Shown here in pieces: positions 16,900 through 25,568 of a stretch of DNA of 64,000 nt. Source of the DNA: Streptomyces cinnabarinus (lineage in GTDB: Bacteria; Actinomycetota; Actinomycetes; Streptomycetales; Streptomycetaceae); assembly GCF_027270315.1 (NCBI RefSeq), contig NZ_CP114413.1, positions 4,402,001 to 4,466,000 on the forward strand, in the 5' to 3' direction. Under the pieces are notes generated by a model. The model had not been told where the DNA came from. It did no database searches and saw only the letters and a program-made list of their open reading frames with translations. The translations under genes were made by a program, and so were the position numbers. The stretch's first letter is position 1; each line of letters starts with the position of its first letter.

Positions 16900-18946
16900 C
16901 GGTTTCCTTCTCCAGTCGGTCGAAGTCGGTGACGACGGGGATGAGGTCTCCCCGGGTCCACAAGGGCAGTTGATCACGGTGGTGGGGGGTGCCCGGCACG
17001 CCGGACGCTCCGAACGGCACGGCCCACAGGCTGTGTTCGCGGTCGGCCAGGTCCCAGACGTAGCGGGCGGCGGGGCCTCGGGCGGCGAGGTCGGTGATGC
17101 CGGGGACGGCGGAGGTGCACAGCACGCAGTCGTGGTCGCCGGAGAGTCCGGGTTCGTCGTACTCGGCCGGGATCGCCCGCCAGGGCGCGAGCCGGTGGGT
17201 GTCGCCCCAGGTGCCCTCGGGCGGCCGCGCGGCCACCTCCTCCAGGGCGGCGCGCACCGCCTCGGGACGGTCGACGCCGTACAACTCCTCGGCGCGCAGC
17301 AGGTGTTCGAGGGCGAAGCCGATACGTGGGACCAGGGCCAGCCAGGGGAGCAGGACCTCGGGGTAGGCGGGCAGGGCGGTCAGCCCGGCGAAGGCGGGGT
17401 GCGCGGCGAGCCGCCGTACGACCGCGCTGCGCACCGCCGCGTAGCGGGCGGCCGGCCGGCTGTCGGCGTCCATGTGGCGATCCCAGGCGAGGAGTTCCTC
17501 GCGGAGGCCGGCCGCCTCGGGGGAGAGGCCGTCGAGGGCGGCGAGATTCTCCAGCAGGGGCGTCGCGGAGGCCAGCAGGGTGTCCATGTGGATCGTCGCC
17601 ATGTCGCCGGGCGACCAGCGCTCCCCCTCCCCCAGCAGCGCGGTGATGCGGTCGGCGCGGTGCGGCGGGGCGAACTCGACGCCGAGGGGCGCGGCCGGGC
17701 CGCGCTGGTTGGCCATCACCGCGACACCGTCGGTGAAGTCGCCGTACGGCATCTCGTGCCAGCCCTGCCAGTCGTGGCCGGGTTCCCAGGCGTCGACCAG
17801 CCGGACGCGGTTGGCCTCCGCGCGCAGCGGCACCTTCCCGGCGACGCGGTGCAGCAGGCCGCCCTCGGTGTCGGCGGCCTGGACGACGTTGACCGGCTCG
17901 GTCCAGTGGTCGAAGGCGCGGTCCACGTCGGCGGCCCGGCGGGCGCGCAGCAGTGGCAGGAGGGCGCTGAAGCCCAGGTCGCCGGTGACGCGGGGCGGAT
18001 AGCGGAGGCTGACGGCGCAGTCGGCGTCGGAGCCGTCGTCCGGGCCCTCGGGGCCGCCGATCACCACCGGGCCGCGGTCGGTCTCGATGACCTCGACCTC
18101 GACCGGCCCCTCCCCGGCCACCTCGATGGTCTCGGTGTGCCGGGCGGCCCGCCGCCAGACGCCGTCCGGGCCGAGCGCCTCCACACCCGCTCCGGTCCGG
18201 CGCAGCCGCTCCCGGTACAGGTCCTGGTAGTCGGCCATGGCGTTGGTGATGGCCCAGGCGACCGTGCCGGTGTGCCCGAAGTGGCCGATGCCGGGGACAC
18301 CGGGGACGGCGAGGCCGATGACGTCGAACTCGGGGCAGGACAGATGGATCTGCTGGTAGACGCCCGCGTCCTCGATGAACCGGTGCGGGTCGCCCGCGAT
18401 GATCGGCTGCCCGGTGTGCGTGCGCTCGGCGCCGACCAGCCAGCCGTTGCTGCCGGAGGTGCCGGGGCCGTCGATGGCGAACAGGCCGACGGCCTCCTCG
18501 CCGAGCTGCCGGACCGCCCGTTCGCGCCAGAGCTTGGCGGGGAAGCCGGCGAAGAGGATGTGGATGCCGAGCCAGATGCCGAGCGGGGTCCAGGGCTCCC
18601 AGCGGCCGGGGGTGCCGAGCGGCAGGTCGGCCCCGGCGAGGCCCTCGTTGACCCCCTCCACATAGGCTCGCACCCAGTCGGCGGTCTCCGGGTCCCGGCG
18701 CTCCAGCTCCGCCCAGCAGCGGCGGGCGGTGTCGTCGAGCCTGGCCCGGCGGACGAAGCGGTCCCAGGGCAGGGCGTCCGGACCGAGCAGGGCGGCCGAG
18801 GTGCCCTGGGCGCGGTGCCGCTCGACCTCCAGCTGCCAGGCCCGGTCGAGGGCGGTGACGCGGCCCTGGGCGCGGGCGAGTTCGCGTGCGCCGTCCGCCC
18901 GCAGATGCGGGATGCCCCAGGCGTCGCGGTAGATCTGTGCGGTCAC
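16892..18946 (-). CDS. Penicillin acylase family Ntn-hydrolase
   Basis: A 684-residue precursor-type amidase. The self-processing site with the nucleophile Ser is seen in GTSGSNGWLVGAERT (about residues 161-175), so a small and a large chain are expected. The beta-chain Asn block is ALLGEGERWSPGDMATIHMD, and GDFTDGVAVMANQRG is also typical. No signal peptide is evident: it begins MTAQIYRDAWGIPHLRA, suggesting a cytoplasmic location. GTG start after GGAGG. It is the first gene of an iron-box operon with a siderophore acetyltransferase, so it may trim an acyl group from a siderophore or precursor, as PvdQ does in Pseudomonas; that is inference. Confidence 0.88.
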   Translation of the reverse strand: MTAQIYRDAWGIPHLRADGARELARAQGRVTALDRAWQLEVERHRAQGTSAALLGPDALPWDRFVRRARLDDTARRCWAELERRDPETADWVRAYVEGVNEGLAGADLPLGTPGRWEPWTPLGIWLGIHILFAGFPAKLWRERAVRQLGEEAVGLFAIDGPGTSGSNGWLVGAERTHTGQPIIAGDPHRFIEDAGVYQQIHLSCPEFDVIGLAVPGVPGIGHFGHTGTVAWAITNAMADYQDLYRERLRRTGAGVEALGPDGVWRRAARHTETIEVAGEGPVEVEVIETDRGPVVIGGPEGPDDGSDADCAVSLRYPPRVTGDLGFSALLPLLRARRAADVDRAFDHWTEPVNVVQAADTEGGLLHRVAGKVPLRAEANRVRLVDAWEPGHDWQGWHEMPYGDFTDGVAVMANQRGPAAPLGVEFAPPHRADRITALLGEGERWSPGDMATIHMDTLLASATPLLENLAALDGLSPEAAGLREELLAWDRHMDADSRPAARYAAVRSAVVRRLAAHPAFAGLTALPAYPEVLLPWLALVPRIGFALEHLLRAEELYGVDRPEAVRAALEEVAARPPEGTWGDTHRLAPWRAIPAEYDEPGLSGDHDCVLCTSAVPGITDLAARGPAARYVWDLADREHSLWAVPFGASGVPGTPHHRDQLPLWTRGDLIPVVTDFDRLEKETDV

Positions 18947-18975
18947 CTGTCACCCTCCTGTCCTAGCACTGTGCT

Positions 18976-18994
18976 TTAGGTTAGCCTTGCCTAA
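18976..18994. promoter_or_regulatory. Iron box (DmdR/IdeR operator)
   Basis: The 19-bp palindrome TTAGGTTAGCCTTGCCTAA matches the actinobacterial iron-box consensus TTAGGTTAGGCTCACCTAA at 16 of 19 positions. It lies between the divergent acylase operon (29 bp from its start) and the siderophore-interacting gene (41 bp from its start), so it can repress both when iron is plentiful. Confidence 0.9.
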
Positions 18995-19035
18995 GTAATT
19001 CGTGCGGAATAGTACGCGAAGGGTGAAGAGGCGAT

Positions 19036-19740
19036 ATGGGGCAGGGGCACGGTTGGCAGGGCACGGTCCTGAAACTGATGGGCGCCAAGGACTTCGAGTT
19101 CACGGTCACCGACGCCGAGGACGTCTCCTCCGACTACCGGCGGCTCCATCTCACCGACGGCGGCATGCTCGCGGCGACCGGCGTCCACCCGACGATGTGG
19201 GTCCGGCTGTGGTTCGACACCGCGGGCAAGCCGCACCAGCGGGCGTACACGCTGGTCGACCCCGACCCGAAGGCCGGCACCTTCAGCCTCGAATTCGCGC
19301 TGCACGAAGGTGTGGCCAGTGACTGGGCGCGGGCGGCGAAGGCCGGGAACACCATCGAGGCGACGGTCCAGGGCACGGGCTTCCAGCGGCCCCGGCCCGA
19401 GCCCTCGCACGTCTTCGCTATGGCCGACCCGGCGTCGCTGCCCGCGCTCAACTCCCTCCTGGACGAGCTGGGTTCGGCCCCGGTGACGGTGTGGTTCGAG
19501 GGGAAGCTGGACGGGCTGCCGTTCCGCGGGGACACGGCCGACGTCCGCACGGTCCCGCGCCACGGCCTCGTCGACGCGGTACGGGCGGACCTGCCCGACC
19601 TTCTGAAGGGCACCGAGAACCCGTACGTCTGGATCGCCTGTGACACCCTGACGACCCGGACCCTGTCGGCGTACGTCCGCAAGGAGCTGGCGGTCGCCAA
19701 GGACCGGATGCACGCGCTGGGGTACTGGCGCGCGACCTGA
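19036..19740 (+). CDS. Siderophore-interacting protein (FAD-dependent ferric reductase)
   Basis: A 234-residue ViuB/SIP-family reductase that frees iron from imported ferric siderophores. The FAD site is seen in HQRAYTLVDPDPKAGTFSLEF, and the NAD(P)H domain follows (ESLPALNSLLDEL-like block and VWIACDTLTTRTLSAYVR). The ATG follows GAAGAGG. It shares the iron box with the divergent acylase operon. Cytosolic, no signal peptide. Confidence 0.93.
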   Translation: MGQGHGWQGTVLKLMGAKDFEFTVTDAEDVSSDYRRLHLTDGGMLAATGVHPTMWVRLWFDTAGKPHQRAYTLVDPDPKAGTFSLEFALHEGVASDWARAAKAGNTIEATVQGTGFQRPRPEPSHVFAMADPASLPALNSLLDELGSAPVTVWFEGKLDGLPFRGDTADVRTVPRHGLVDAVRADLPDLLKGTENPYVWIACDTLTTRTLSAYVRKELAVAKDRMHALGYWRAT

Positions 19741-19764
19741 GCCGGTACGCGGGATCATCGACCC

Positions 19765-20349
19765 ATGGACGCCACCCTGCACCTCGCCCAGGACCCCGAG
19801 GCCGACGAACTGCTCGGGCGAAGTGCGCTCGCCGCGCTGGTCGGGATGCTGCTGGACCAGCAGGTTCCGATGGAGTGGGCGTTCAAGGGTCCCCGCACGA
19901 TCGCGGACCGGCTCGGCGCGGAGGACCTGGACGCGCATGAGATCGCCGCGCAGGACCCGGAGGCCTTCGTGGCGGTGCTGTCGGAGAAGCCGGCCGTGCA
20001 CCGCTATCCGGGGTCCATGGCCAAGCGCGTCCAGCAGTTGTGCCAGTACCTGGTCGAGCACTACGACGGCAACGCCGAGCTGGTCTGGAAGGGCGTGTCC
20101 GACGGCGGGGAACTGCTCCGGCGCCTGGAGGAACTGCCCGGCTTCGGCAAGCAGAAGGCCCAGATCTTCCTGGCTCTGCTGGGCAAGCAGCTCGGTGTGG
20201 CGCCTCAGGGGTGGCGGGAGGCCGCGGGGGCGTACGGCGAGGCCAAGTCCTTCCGCTCGGTCGCGGACATCACGGGGCCGGAGTCTCTGGCGAAGGTGCG
20301 GGCGCACAAGCAGGAGATGAAGGCGAAGGCGAAAGCCTCCGGCAAGTAG
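19765..20349 (+). CDS. HhH-GPD family base-excision-type protein
   Basis: A 194-residue member of a small actinobacterial HhH-GPD family. The helix-hairpin-helix is LEELPGFGKQKAQIFLALLG. The N-terminus holds LLDQQVPMEWAFKGP, as in DNA glycosylases, but the iron-sulfur cluster of endonuclease III is absent and the catalytic Lys/Asp pair of glycosylases is not obvious. The C-terminus is Lys/Ala-rich (KAKAKASGK), perhaps for DNA contact. It may be a repair or damage-recognition protein. Confidence 0.85.
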   Translation: MDATLHLAQDPEADELLGRSALAALVGMLLDQQVPMEWAFKGPRTIADRLGAEDLDAHEIAAQDPEAFVAVLSEKPAVHRYPGSMAKRVQQLCQYLVEHYDGNAELVWKGVSDGGELLRRLEELPGFGKQKAQIFLALLGKQLGVAPQGWREAAGAYGEAKSFRSVADITGPESLAKVRAHKQEMKAKAKASGK

Positions 20350-20453
20350 CTCGTCAGCGTGCGGGCCGGTGGGGGCTGATCGCGCCCGCGCCGCGTCAGT
20401 CGACTGGCTCGCCCCGAATGGCAGCCGTCTTCAGCCCGGCCCAACCATGGACC

Positions 20454-21107
20454 ATGAGCGAGGCACCGGGGCCCGAATACGACGACCGCAAGGTCCATGC
20501 GCGGCCCCGTGTCCCGCGCGGCGGTCATGAGCCCGAGCCGCCCTTCGAAGGGCCTCTCCGGCTACTGTCCCGTGCGGCCTGGCAGGCGGTGCTCGGGACG
20601 GGGGTCGCCTCGCTCGTGCTCGGGGTCCTCGTCCTGGTGTGGCCCGGCGCCTCGCTGCTCGCGGCCGGGGTGTTGTTCGGGGTCTATCTGCTGGTGAGCG
20701 GCGTGCTGCAGCTGGTCGCCGCCTTCGGTACGCACCAGACGACCTCGCTACGCGTCCTGGCCTTCATCAGCGGCTCCCTGGCGGTCCTGCTCGGCCTGTT
20801 CTGCTTCCGCACCCCCATGCGGTCGGTCCTGCTGCTCGCCCTGTGGATCGGCGTCGGCTGGGTGATCCGCGGCATCACCCAGACCCTGGCGGCCGCCTCC
20901 GACCCGGCGATGCCCGCCCGCGGCTGGCAGGAGTTCCTCGGCATCGTCACCTTCATCGCCGGGATCGTGCTGATCGTCTCGCCGTTCGAGTCGGTCGCCG
21001 CCCTCACCCTCGTCGGCGGCTGCTGGCTGATCGCGGTCGGCACCGTCGAGATCATCACCGGCCTGCACATCCGCCACCGCGCCCACCCCCTCCCACGCAC
21101 CCTGTGA
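20454..21107 (+). CDS. HdeD/DUF308 family membrane protein
   Basis: A 217-residue protein with a charged N-terminus (about 40 residues, DDRKVHARPRVPRGG) and six transmembrane helices (about 47-205). The repeated pattern LVLGVLVLVWPGASLLAAG / LLGLFCFRTP / IVLIVSPFESVAALTLVGG is that of the HdeD acid-resistance membrane family. In Streptomyces the function is unknown. The start ATG is the first with family-like spacing; no strong ribosome site is seen. Confidence 0.85.
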   Translation: MSEAPGPEYDDRKVHARPRVPRGGHEPEPPFEGPLRLLSRAAWQAVLGTGVASLVLGVLVLVWPGASLLAAGVLFGVYLLVSGVLQLVAAFGTHQTTSLRVLAFISGSLAVLLGLFCFRTPMRSVLLLALWIGVGWVIRGITQTLAAASDPAMPARGWQEFLGIVTFIAGIVLIVSPFESVAALTLVGGCWLIAVGTVEIITGLHIRHRAHPLPRTL

Positions 21108-21118
21108 CCCCGCACCCA

Positions 21119-21343
21119 GTACGCCGTGCGAGCGGATCTCGGGCGCGCCGCGATGCCCCCCGCCGGCAAGGCCGGAGACAGACGTCCGTGAGACCGCCCG
21201 AAGCCCCCGCGCAGCCTGCGCCCTCACCCGCGACCCCCACACCCCGTACGCCGTGCGAGCGGATCTAGGCGTGCCGCGATGAACCCCGCGGCTCCGCCGG
21301 GGACACGACATCCGTGAGTACCGCACGACGCCTCCCGCGCAGC
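21119..21343 (+). repeat. Imperfect direct duplication (two about 98-bp copies)
   Basis: Copy 1 is about 21119-21216 and copy 2 about 21246-21343, offset by 127 bp. Both start GTACGCCGTGCGAGCGGATCT and contain GCCGCGATG, CCGTGAG and CCGCGCAGCC. Copy 2 covers the upstream region and first codons of the small secreted-protein gene at 21314, so copy 1 looks like a broken duplicate of its 5' region. Confidence 0.65.
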
Positions 21344-21607
21344 CGCGCCTGGCTGCGGGGCTTCGTCCTGCTGCTCGCCCTGTTCGTACCGGCGGCGCCC
21401 GCCGGAGTGCAGGTGGCTCCGGTCGCGGTGGTCGCGGAAGTCGTCGAGTACGACGTCGTGGACGCGGCCGCACGGCCGGTCACCGCCCGCCGTACGCCCC
21501 GCACCGACGCCGTACCCCCGCGCCTGACGCCGCACCCCCGGACGGCGTCCCCTTCCCCGCACCCCCACACCCCGCCCACCCGGCGCTCGGTGGTCCTGCG
21601 CTGCTGA
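21314..21607 (+). CDS. Small Pro-rich secreted or anchored protein
   Basis: A 97-residue conserved-looking Streptomyces protein. A basic start (MSTARRLPRSRAWLRG) is followed by one hydrophobic segment (FVLLLALFVPAAPAG), probably a signal peptide. The rest is rich in Pro, Arg and Thr, and it ends VVLRC. GTG start. The following tiny gene (21666) is probably co-transcribed. Function unknown. Confidence 0.55.
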   Translation: MSTARRLPRSRAWLRGFVLLLALFVPAAPAGVQVAPVAVVAEVVEYDVVDAAARPVTARRTPRTDAVPPRLTPHPRTASPSPHPHTPPTRRSVVLRC

Positions 21608-21665
21608 CAGGGCCGGTCCCGTCCCCACCGGTCCCACCGTCAGTACGACCCCGAGGAGCACCCCC

Positions 21666-21782
21666 ATGCCCATGGACCCCTACGCCGTCCTGCGCGCCCT
21701 GCTGCGTGCCGAGGCCGCGCGCAGCACACCGAAGCCGCAGGTCAAGCAGGGTGAGAAGCCCCCGAAGGAGAAGAACCGCTGA
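21666..21782 (+). CDS. 38-residue small protein
   Basis: A short frame starting MPMDPYAVLRALLRAEAA and ending in a basic Lys/Pro-rich tail (QGEKPPKEKNR). A GAGGAG ribosome site lies 5-10 nt upstream. The amphipathic first helix and the strong ribosome site argue that it is translated. It sits between the small secreted protein and the convergent HerA-like gene. Function unknown. Confidence 0.55.
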   Translation: MPMDPYAVLRALLRAEAARSTPKPQVKQGEKPPKEKNR

Positions 21783-21801
21783 GTCGCGCGCGGAGGCGGG
21801 C

Positions 21802-23397
21802 CTACCGCCTCCGCCGGGCCGTCCCGAAGACCGAACGGGTGATCTCCCGCCCGATCTGGGTGCCGATGGACCGCGCCAGCGACTTGAACATCCCGCTGCC
21901 GACGACCTGTTCCACCACGGACCGGTCCTCCTTCGGAGCCGTCTCCTTCCCCCTCGGCGGCGCCGCCTTCAGCTCGTCCGGGCCCTTGCCCGCGGGCGCC
22001 CGCCGGAGCTTCTCGTAGGCCGACTCCCGGTCGACCGCCTGCGCGTACCGCCCGTACAGCTCCGAATCCGTCACCGCCCGCTGGAGCTCCTCCGCCTCGA
22101 CGGGCCCCATCAGGGACTCGGGTGCCCGCAACCGGGTCGCGGCGACCGGGGTCGGGGCGCCCTTCTCGCTGAGCACGGTGACCACGGCCTCGCCGGTACC
22201 GAGCCCGGTGAGCAGCTCTTCGAGGTCGTAGGGCGAGTTCGGGAAGGTCTTCACCGTGGCCTTCAGCGCCTTCTGGTCGTCCGGGGTGAAGGCCCGCAGC
22301 GCGTGCTGGATCCGGTTGCCGAGCTGGGCGAGGACATCGCCGGGTACGTCCTTCGGGGTCTGCGTGACGAAGAAGACGCCGACCCCTTTCGAGCGAATCA
22401 GGCGCACGGTCTGCGTGATGGAGTCCAGGAACGCCTTGGAGGCGTCGTTGAACAGCAGATGCGCCTCGTCGAAGAAGAACACCAGCTTCGGCCGGTCGGC
22501 GTCGCCGACCTCGGGCAGATCGTGGAAGAGATCGGCGAGCAGCCACATCAGGAACGTGGAGAACAGCTGCGGCCTGTCCTGCACCGCGGCCAGCTCCAGC
22601 ACCGACACCACACCCCGCCGCCCGTCCTGCGCCATCCGCAGGAACTCGGCCGTGTCGAACTCCGGCTCCCCGAAGAAGCCGCCCATGCCCTGGGACTCGA
22701 AGGCGGTCAGGGATCGAAGGATCACGCCCGCCGTGGCCGTGGACAGCCCGCCGATGTTCTTCAGCTCGGCCTTGCCCTCGTCGGAGGTGAGGAAGGCGAC
22801 CACCGCCCGCAGGTCCTTGAGGTCGACCAGCTCCAGGCCCTTGGTGTCGGCGTAGTGGAAGATCAGGCCGAGGGACTGCTCCTGGGTCTGGTTCAGCCGG
22901 AGCACCTTGGCGAGCAGGACCGGTCCGAAGCTGGTGATCGTGGCGCGGACCGGGATGCCGTGGCCGAGGCCGCCGAGGGCGTAGAACTCCGCGGGGAAGC
23001 CGGTCGCCTTCCACGTCTGGTGAACCTCTGCCGCGCGGGCGCCGACCCGCTCACCGGGCTTTCCCGGCGCCGAGATCCCCGACAGATCGCCCTTGATGTC
23101 GGCGAGGAACACCGGCACGCCCTGCGCCGAGAGCTGTTCGGCGATCAGCTGGAGCGTCTTGGTCTTGCCGGTGCCGGTCGCCCCGGCGACCAGACCGTGC
23201 CGGTTGAGCATCGGCAGCGGCACCCGGATCTGCGCGTCGGCGAGGCACTGTCCGTCCCACAGGAGGGCGCCGAGGTCCAGGGCGGGACCGGTGAAGGCGT
23301 ACCCGGAGGCGATCTCCAGAGCCTCCTTCGGAAGAGCGGGGGCGCTCCCGGGCTTCTCGGGAGCGGCGGCCGACGGCATGGTTTCCCTGTCACTCAT
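21802..23397 (-). CDS. HerA-like helicase/ATPase (DUF853)
   Basis: A 531-residue P-loop ATPase of the DUF853/YjgR branch of the HerA-FtsK superfamily. Walker A is GATGTGKTKT (about residues 71-80), Walker B is LVFFFDEAHLLF, and sensor/arginine blocks FFVTQTPKDVPGDVLAQLGNR follow. The C-terminal region (after about 470) is charged, and it ends in a basic tail (FGTARRRR). The ATG follows AAAAGGTG. It is probably a DNA- or nucleoprotein-translocating motor; the cellular job in actinobacteria is unknown. Confidence 0.9.
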   Translation of the reverse strand: MSDRETMPSAAAPEKPGSAPALPKEALEIASGYAFTGPALDLGALLWDGQCLADAQIRVPLPMLNRHGLVAGATGTGKTKTLQLIAEQLSAQGVPVFLADIKGDLSGISAPGKPGERVGARAAEVHQTWKATGFPAEFYALGGLGHGIPVRATITSFGPVLLAKVLRLNQTQEQSLGLIFHYADTKGLELVDLKDLRAVVAFLTSDEGKAELKNIGGLSTATAGVILRSLTAFESQGMGGFFGEPEFDTAEFLRMAQDGRRGVVSVLELAAVQDRPQLFSTFLMWLLADLFHDLPEVGDADRPKLVFFFDEAHLLFNDASKAFLDSITQTVRLIRSKGVGVFFVTQTPKDVPGDVLAQLGNRIQHALRAFTPDDQKALKATVKTFPNSPYDLEELLTGLGTGEAVVTVLSEKGAPTPVAATRLRAPESLMGPVEAEELQRAVTDSELYGRYAQAVDRESAYEKLRRAPAGKGPDELKAAPPRGKETAPKEDRSVVEQVVGSGMFKSLARSIGTQIGREITRSVFGTARRRR

Positions 23398-23501
23398 CTC
23401 AGGCACCTTTTCCGATTCGCCCTGGATTGCACAAGCTTTTCCAGCGTCACACTCCGTCGCCATGGCTGCGCCCGGAACGTCTGGACCGGTAGGCTTTCCG
23501 T

Positions 23502-23798
23502 GTGATCTTCAAGCGCATCGGAAACGGCCGGCCGTACCCCGACCACGGCCGGGAAAGCACCCGGCAGTGGGCGGACGTCGCGCCGCGCCCGGTCCGCCTC
23601 GATCAGCTCGTGACGACCAAGGGCCAGCTCGACCTGGAAACCCTCCTCGCCGAGGACTCCACCTTCTACGGCGACCTGTTCGCACACGTAGTGAAGTGGC
23701 AGGGCGACCTGTACCTGGAGGACGGCCTGCACCGGGCCGTGCGCGCCGCGCTCCAGCAGCGCCAGGTGCTGCACGCGCGCGTGCTCGAGCTGGACTAG
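23502..23798 (+). CDS. Conserved 98-residue actinobacterial protein
   Basis: A small cytosolic protein starting (GTG) MIFKRIGNGRPYPDHG. The C-terminal block LEDGLHRAVRAALQQRQ resembles the D-G-x-H-R motif of ParB/sulfiredoxin-fold domains. Similar proteins are sometimes labelled VapB-type antitoxins, but no toxin gene is next to it, so I do not assign that. It is divergent from the HerA-like gene, with a 104-bp shared promoter region. Confidence 0.8.
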   Translation: MIFKRIGNGRPYPDHGRESTRQWADVAPRPVRLDQLVTTKGQLDLETLLAEDSTFYGDLFAHVVKWQGDLYLEDGLHRAVRAALQQRQVLHARVLELD

Positions 23799-23932
23799 GG
23801 CGGGACCAGGGCCCCCTCCGGCGCGCACGTCAGGTGTCCGTCCGGTGAAGGGTTGGCCCTTTCGGGTTCTCCTGACCGGCGTCGAATGATCATCTAGTAG
23901 GAATCGCCGCCGCGGCGCACTACGCTGCGCCC

Positions 23933-24577
23933 ATGAGCATGCTGACTCCCCCTGGCATGGGCGGCCAGTACCGGATCCGGGGGAACAAGTACCCCCGGAT
24001 GCGCCGTCCCCGGCGGCGCGGCAGGCTCGTGCTCCTGACCGTCGCCTCCGTCACCGCGCTCGGCGTGATCGGCTGGGGCACGTTCCAGCTCATCGACGTC
24101 TTCACCGGCGGTGGCGAGGAAGCCTCGGCGGCCGGCCCCAAGGCGGACTGCGGCACCCGGGCGACCCCCACGGCCACGCCGGCCGTCGCCGCCCTGCCCA
24201 AGCCGGGCCAGATCACCGTCAACGTCCTCAACGCCACGCCCGTCGGCGGCCTCGCCAAGAAGACCGCGGAGGAACTGAAGAAGCGCGGCTTCAAGATCGG
24301 CGACGTGGGCAACGCGACCAAGGAGTACGACAAGAAGGTCAAGGGCACCGGCATACTGCTCGGCCCCTCCTCGGCCCTGGACACCTCGCTGCCGGTCCTC
24401 GGCACCCAGCTCACCACCGCCGAGCGCCGCACGGACGCCAAGCGCAAGGGCACCGAGGTGGACCTGATCATCGGCACGGCCTTCAAGAACCTGACGACAA
24501 AGGCGGGCGCCACCAAGGCCCTGACCGCACTGGCCAAGCCCAAGCCGACGCCCGCCACATCAAAGAAGGCCTGCTGA
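23933..24577 (+). CDS. LytR C-terminal domain protein
   Basis: A 214-residue membrane-anchored protein. A basic cytoplasmic start (PRMRRPRRRGR) precedes one transmembrane helix (about residues 31-52). An extracellular LytR_C domain follows (ITVNVLNATPVGGLAKKTAEELKKRGF), the domain found at the end of LCP cell-wall ligases; no LCP catalytic domain is present. It ends in a Lys/Pro/Thr-rich tail with a final Cys. Probably cell-envelope related. Confidence 0.88.
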   Translation: MSMLTPPGMGGQYRIRGNKYPRMRRPRRRGRLVLLTVASVTALGVIGWGTFQLIDVFTGGGEEASAAGPKADCGTRATPTATPAVAALPKPGQITVNVLNATPVGGLAKKTAEELKKRGFKIGDVGNATKEYDKKVKGTGILLGPSSALDTSLPVLGTQLTTAERRTDAKRKGTEVDLIIGTAFKNLTTKAGATKALTALAKPKPTPATSKKAC

Positions 24578-24585
24578 GACGCACT

Positions 24586-24645
24586 TAGGGGCGTGGGGCT
24601 GCATCGATATGCGGCTCCGCCGCGGGGCGCGACCAGCCCCCGCGG
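24586..24645 (+). repeat. Streptomyces intergenic palindromic repeat
   Basis: Between two convergent genes lies TTAGGGGCGTGGGGCTGCAT with GCGGCTCCGCCGC and GGGCGCGACCAGCCCC. The arms GGGGCT / AGCCCC and an inner GCGGC/GCCGC hairpin fold on themselves. It resembles dispersed Streptomyces repeats and could act as a bidirectional terminator. Confidence 0.55.
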
Positions 24646-24653
24646 TGCCGCAC

Positions 24654-25289
24654 CTACTCAGCGGCCCCGTACATCCGGTCACCCGCGTCCCCCAGCCCCG
24701 GCACGATGTACCCGTGCTCATTGAGCCGCTCGTCAACAGACGCCGTGACCACGGTCACCGGCGTCCCTGCCAGCTCCCGCTCCATGACCTCGACGCCCTC
24801 CGGCGCGGCCAGCAGCACCACCGCGGTCACATCGTCCGCACCGCGCTTGATGAGCTCCTGGATGGCCGCGACGAGCGTGCCGCCCGTGGCCAGCATCGGG
24901 TCGAGGACGTACACCTGCCGCCCGGACAGGTCCTCCGGCATCCGCGTGGCGTAGGTGGACGCCTGAAGCGTCTCCTCGTTGCGGATCATGCCCATGAAGC
25001 CGACTTCCGCGGTGGGCAGCAGCCGGACCATGCCCTCCAGCATGCCGAGCCCGGCGCGCAGGATCGGCACCACTAGCGGGCGCGGGTAGGAGAGCTTGAC
25101 GCCCGTGGTCCGCTCGACCGGCGTCTGGATGTCCACCTGTTCGGTACGGACGTCCCGCGTGGCCTCGTAGGCGAGCAGGGTGACCAGTTCGTCGGCGAGC
25201 CGCCGGAACGTCGCGGAGTCGGTGCGCTGGTCGCGCAGCGTGGTGAGCTTGTGGGCGACCAGCGGGTGGTCGACGACGTGGAGACGCAT
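24654..25289 (-). CDS. upp: Uracil phosphoribosyltransferase
   Basis: A 211-residue salvage enzyme that converts uracil and PRPP to UMP. The PRPP loop is VYVLDPMLATGGTLVAAI, the uracil site is at the C-terminus (YIVPGLGDAGDRMYG), and the flexible loop holds SYPRPLVVPILRAGLGML. Length and start (MRLHVVDHPLVAHKL) match the family. Confidence 0.98.
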   Translation of the reverse strand: MRLHVVDHPLVAHKLTTLRDQRTDSATFRRLADELVTLLAYEATRDVRTEQVDIQTPVERTTGVKLSYPRPLVVPILRAGLGMLEGMVRLLPTAEVGFMGMIRNEETLQASTYATRMPEDLSGRQVYVLDPMLATGGTLVAAIQELIKRGADDVTAVVLLAAPEGVEVMERELAGTPVTVVTASVDERLNEHGYIVPGLGDAGDRMYGAAE

Positions 25290-25382
25290 GTCCCTAACAG
25301 TAACCGGGCCACCGTGCCGCTCGCGCTGGCATCAAACCGCCCATCAGAGGGAAAGTGGGAGGGACGTACTGGGGGTGTGCAG

Positions 25383-25568
25383 ATGCCTGACAGTGAGTCC
25401 CCGAAGGGTGCCGAGCCGCCGGAGACCGACGCGGAACGCCGTCGGCGCCGGGCCCGGTTCCTGCGGGAACTGGCCGAGGCGCGGGAGTTGCGCGACCGGG
25501 TGCAGCCCCGGCGCGCCAAGGCCGCCCGGCTGCGCCACGCCATGCGCATGCGCACCTTCCGCTGGTAG
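25383..25568 (+). CDS. 61-residue basic small protein
   Basis: A small protein divergent from upp. It starts MPDSESPKGAEPPETDAE, then is almost entirely Arg/Ala/Glu and helical (RRRRRARFLRELAEARELRD), ending in LRHAMRMRTFRW. The clear codon bias and divergent promoter position support a real gene. Possibly a nucleic-acid-binding or ribosome-associated peptide; no known domain. Confidence 0.65.
   Translation: MPDSESPKGAEPPETDAERRRRRARFLRELAEARELRDRVQPRRAKAARLRHAMRMRTFRW

Noticed and set aside
23502..23798. VapB-type antitoxin of a toxin-antitoxin pair
   Set aside because: No toxin-like gene lies beside it, and the protein lacks an obvious ribbon-helix-helix or AbrB start; reported as a conserved protein of unknown function.
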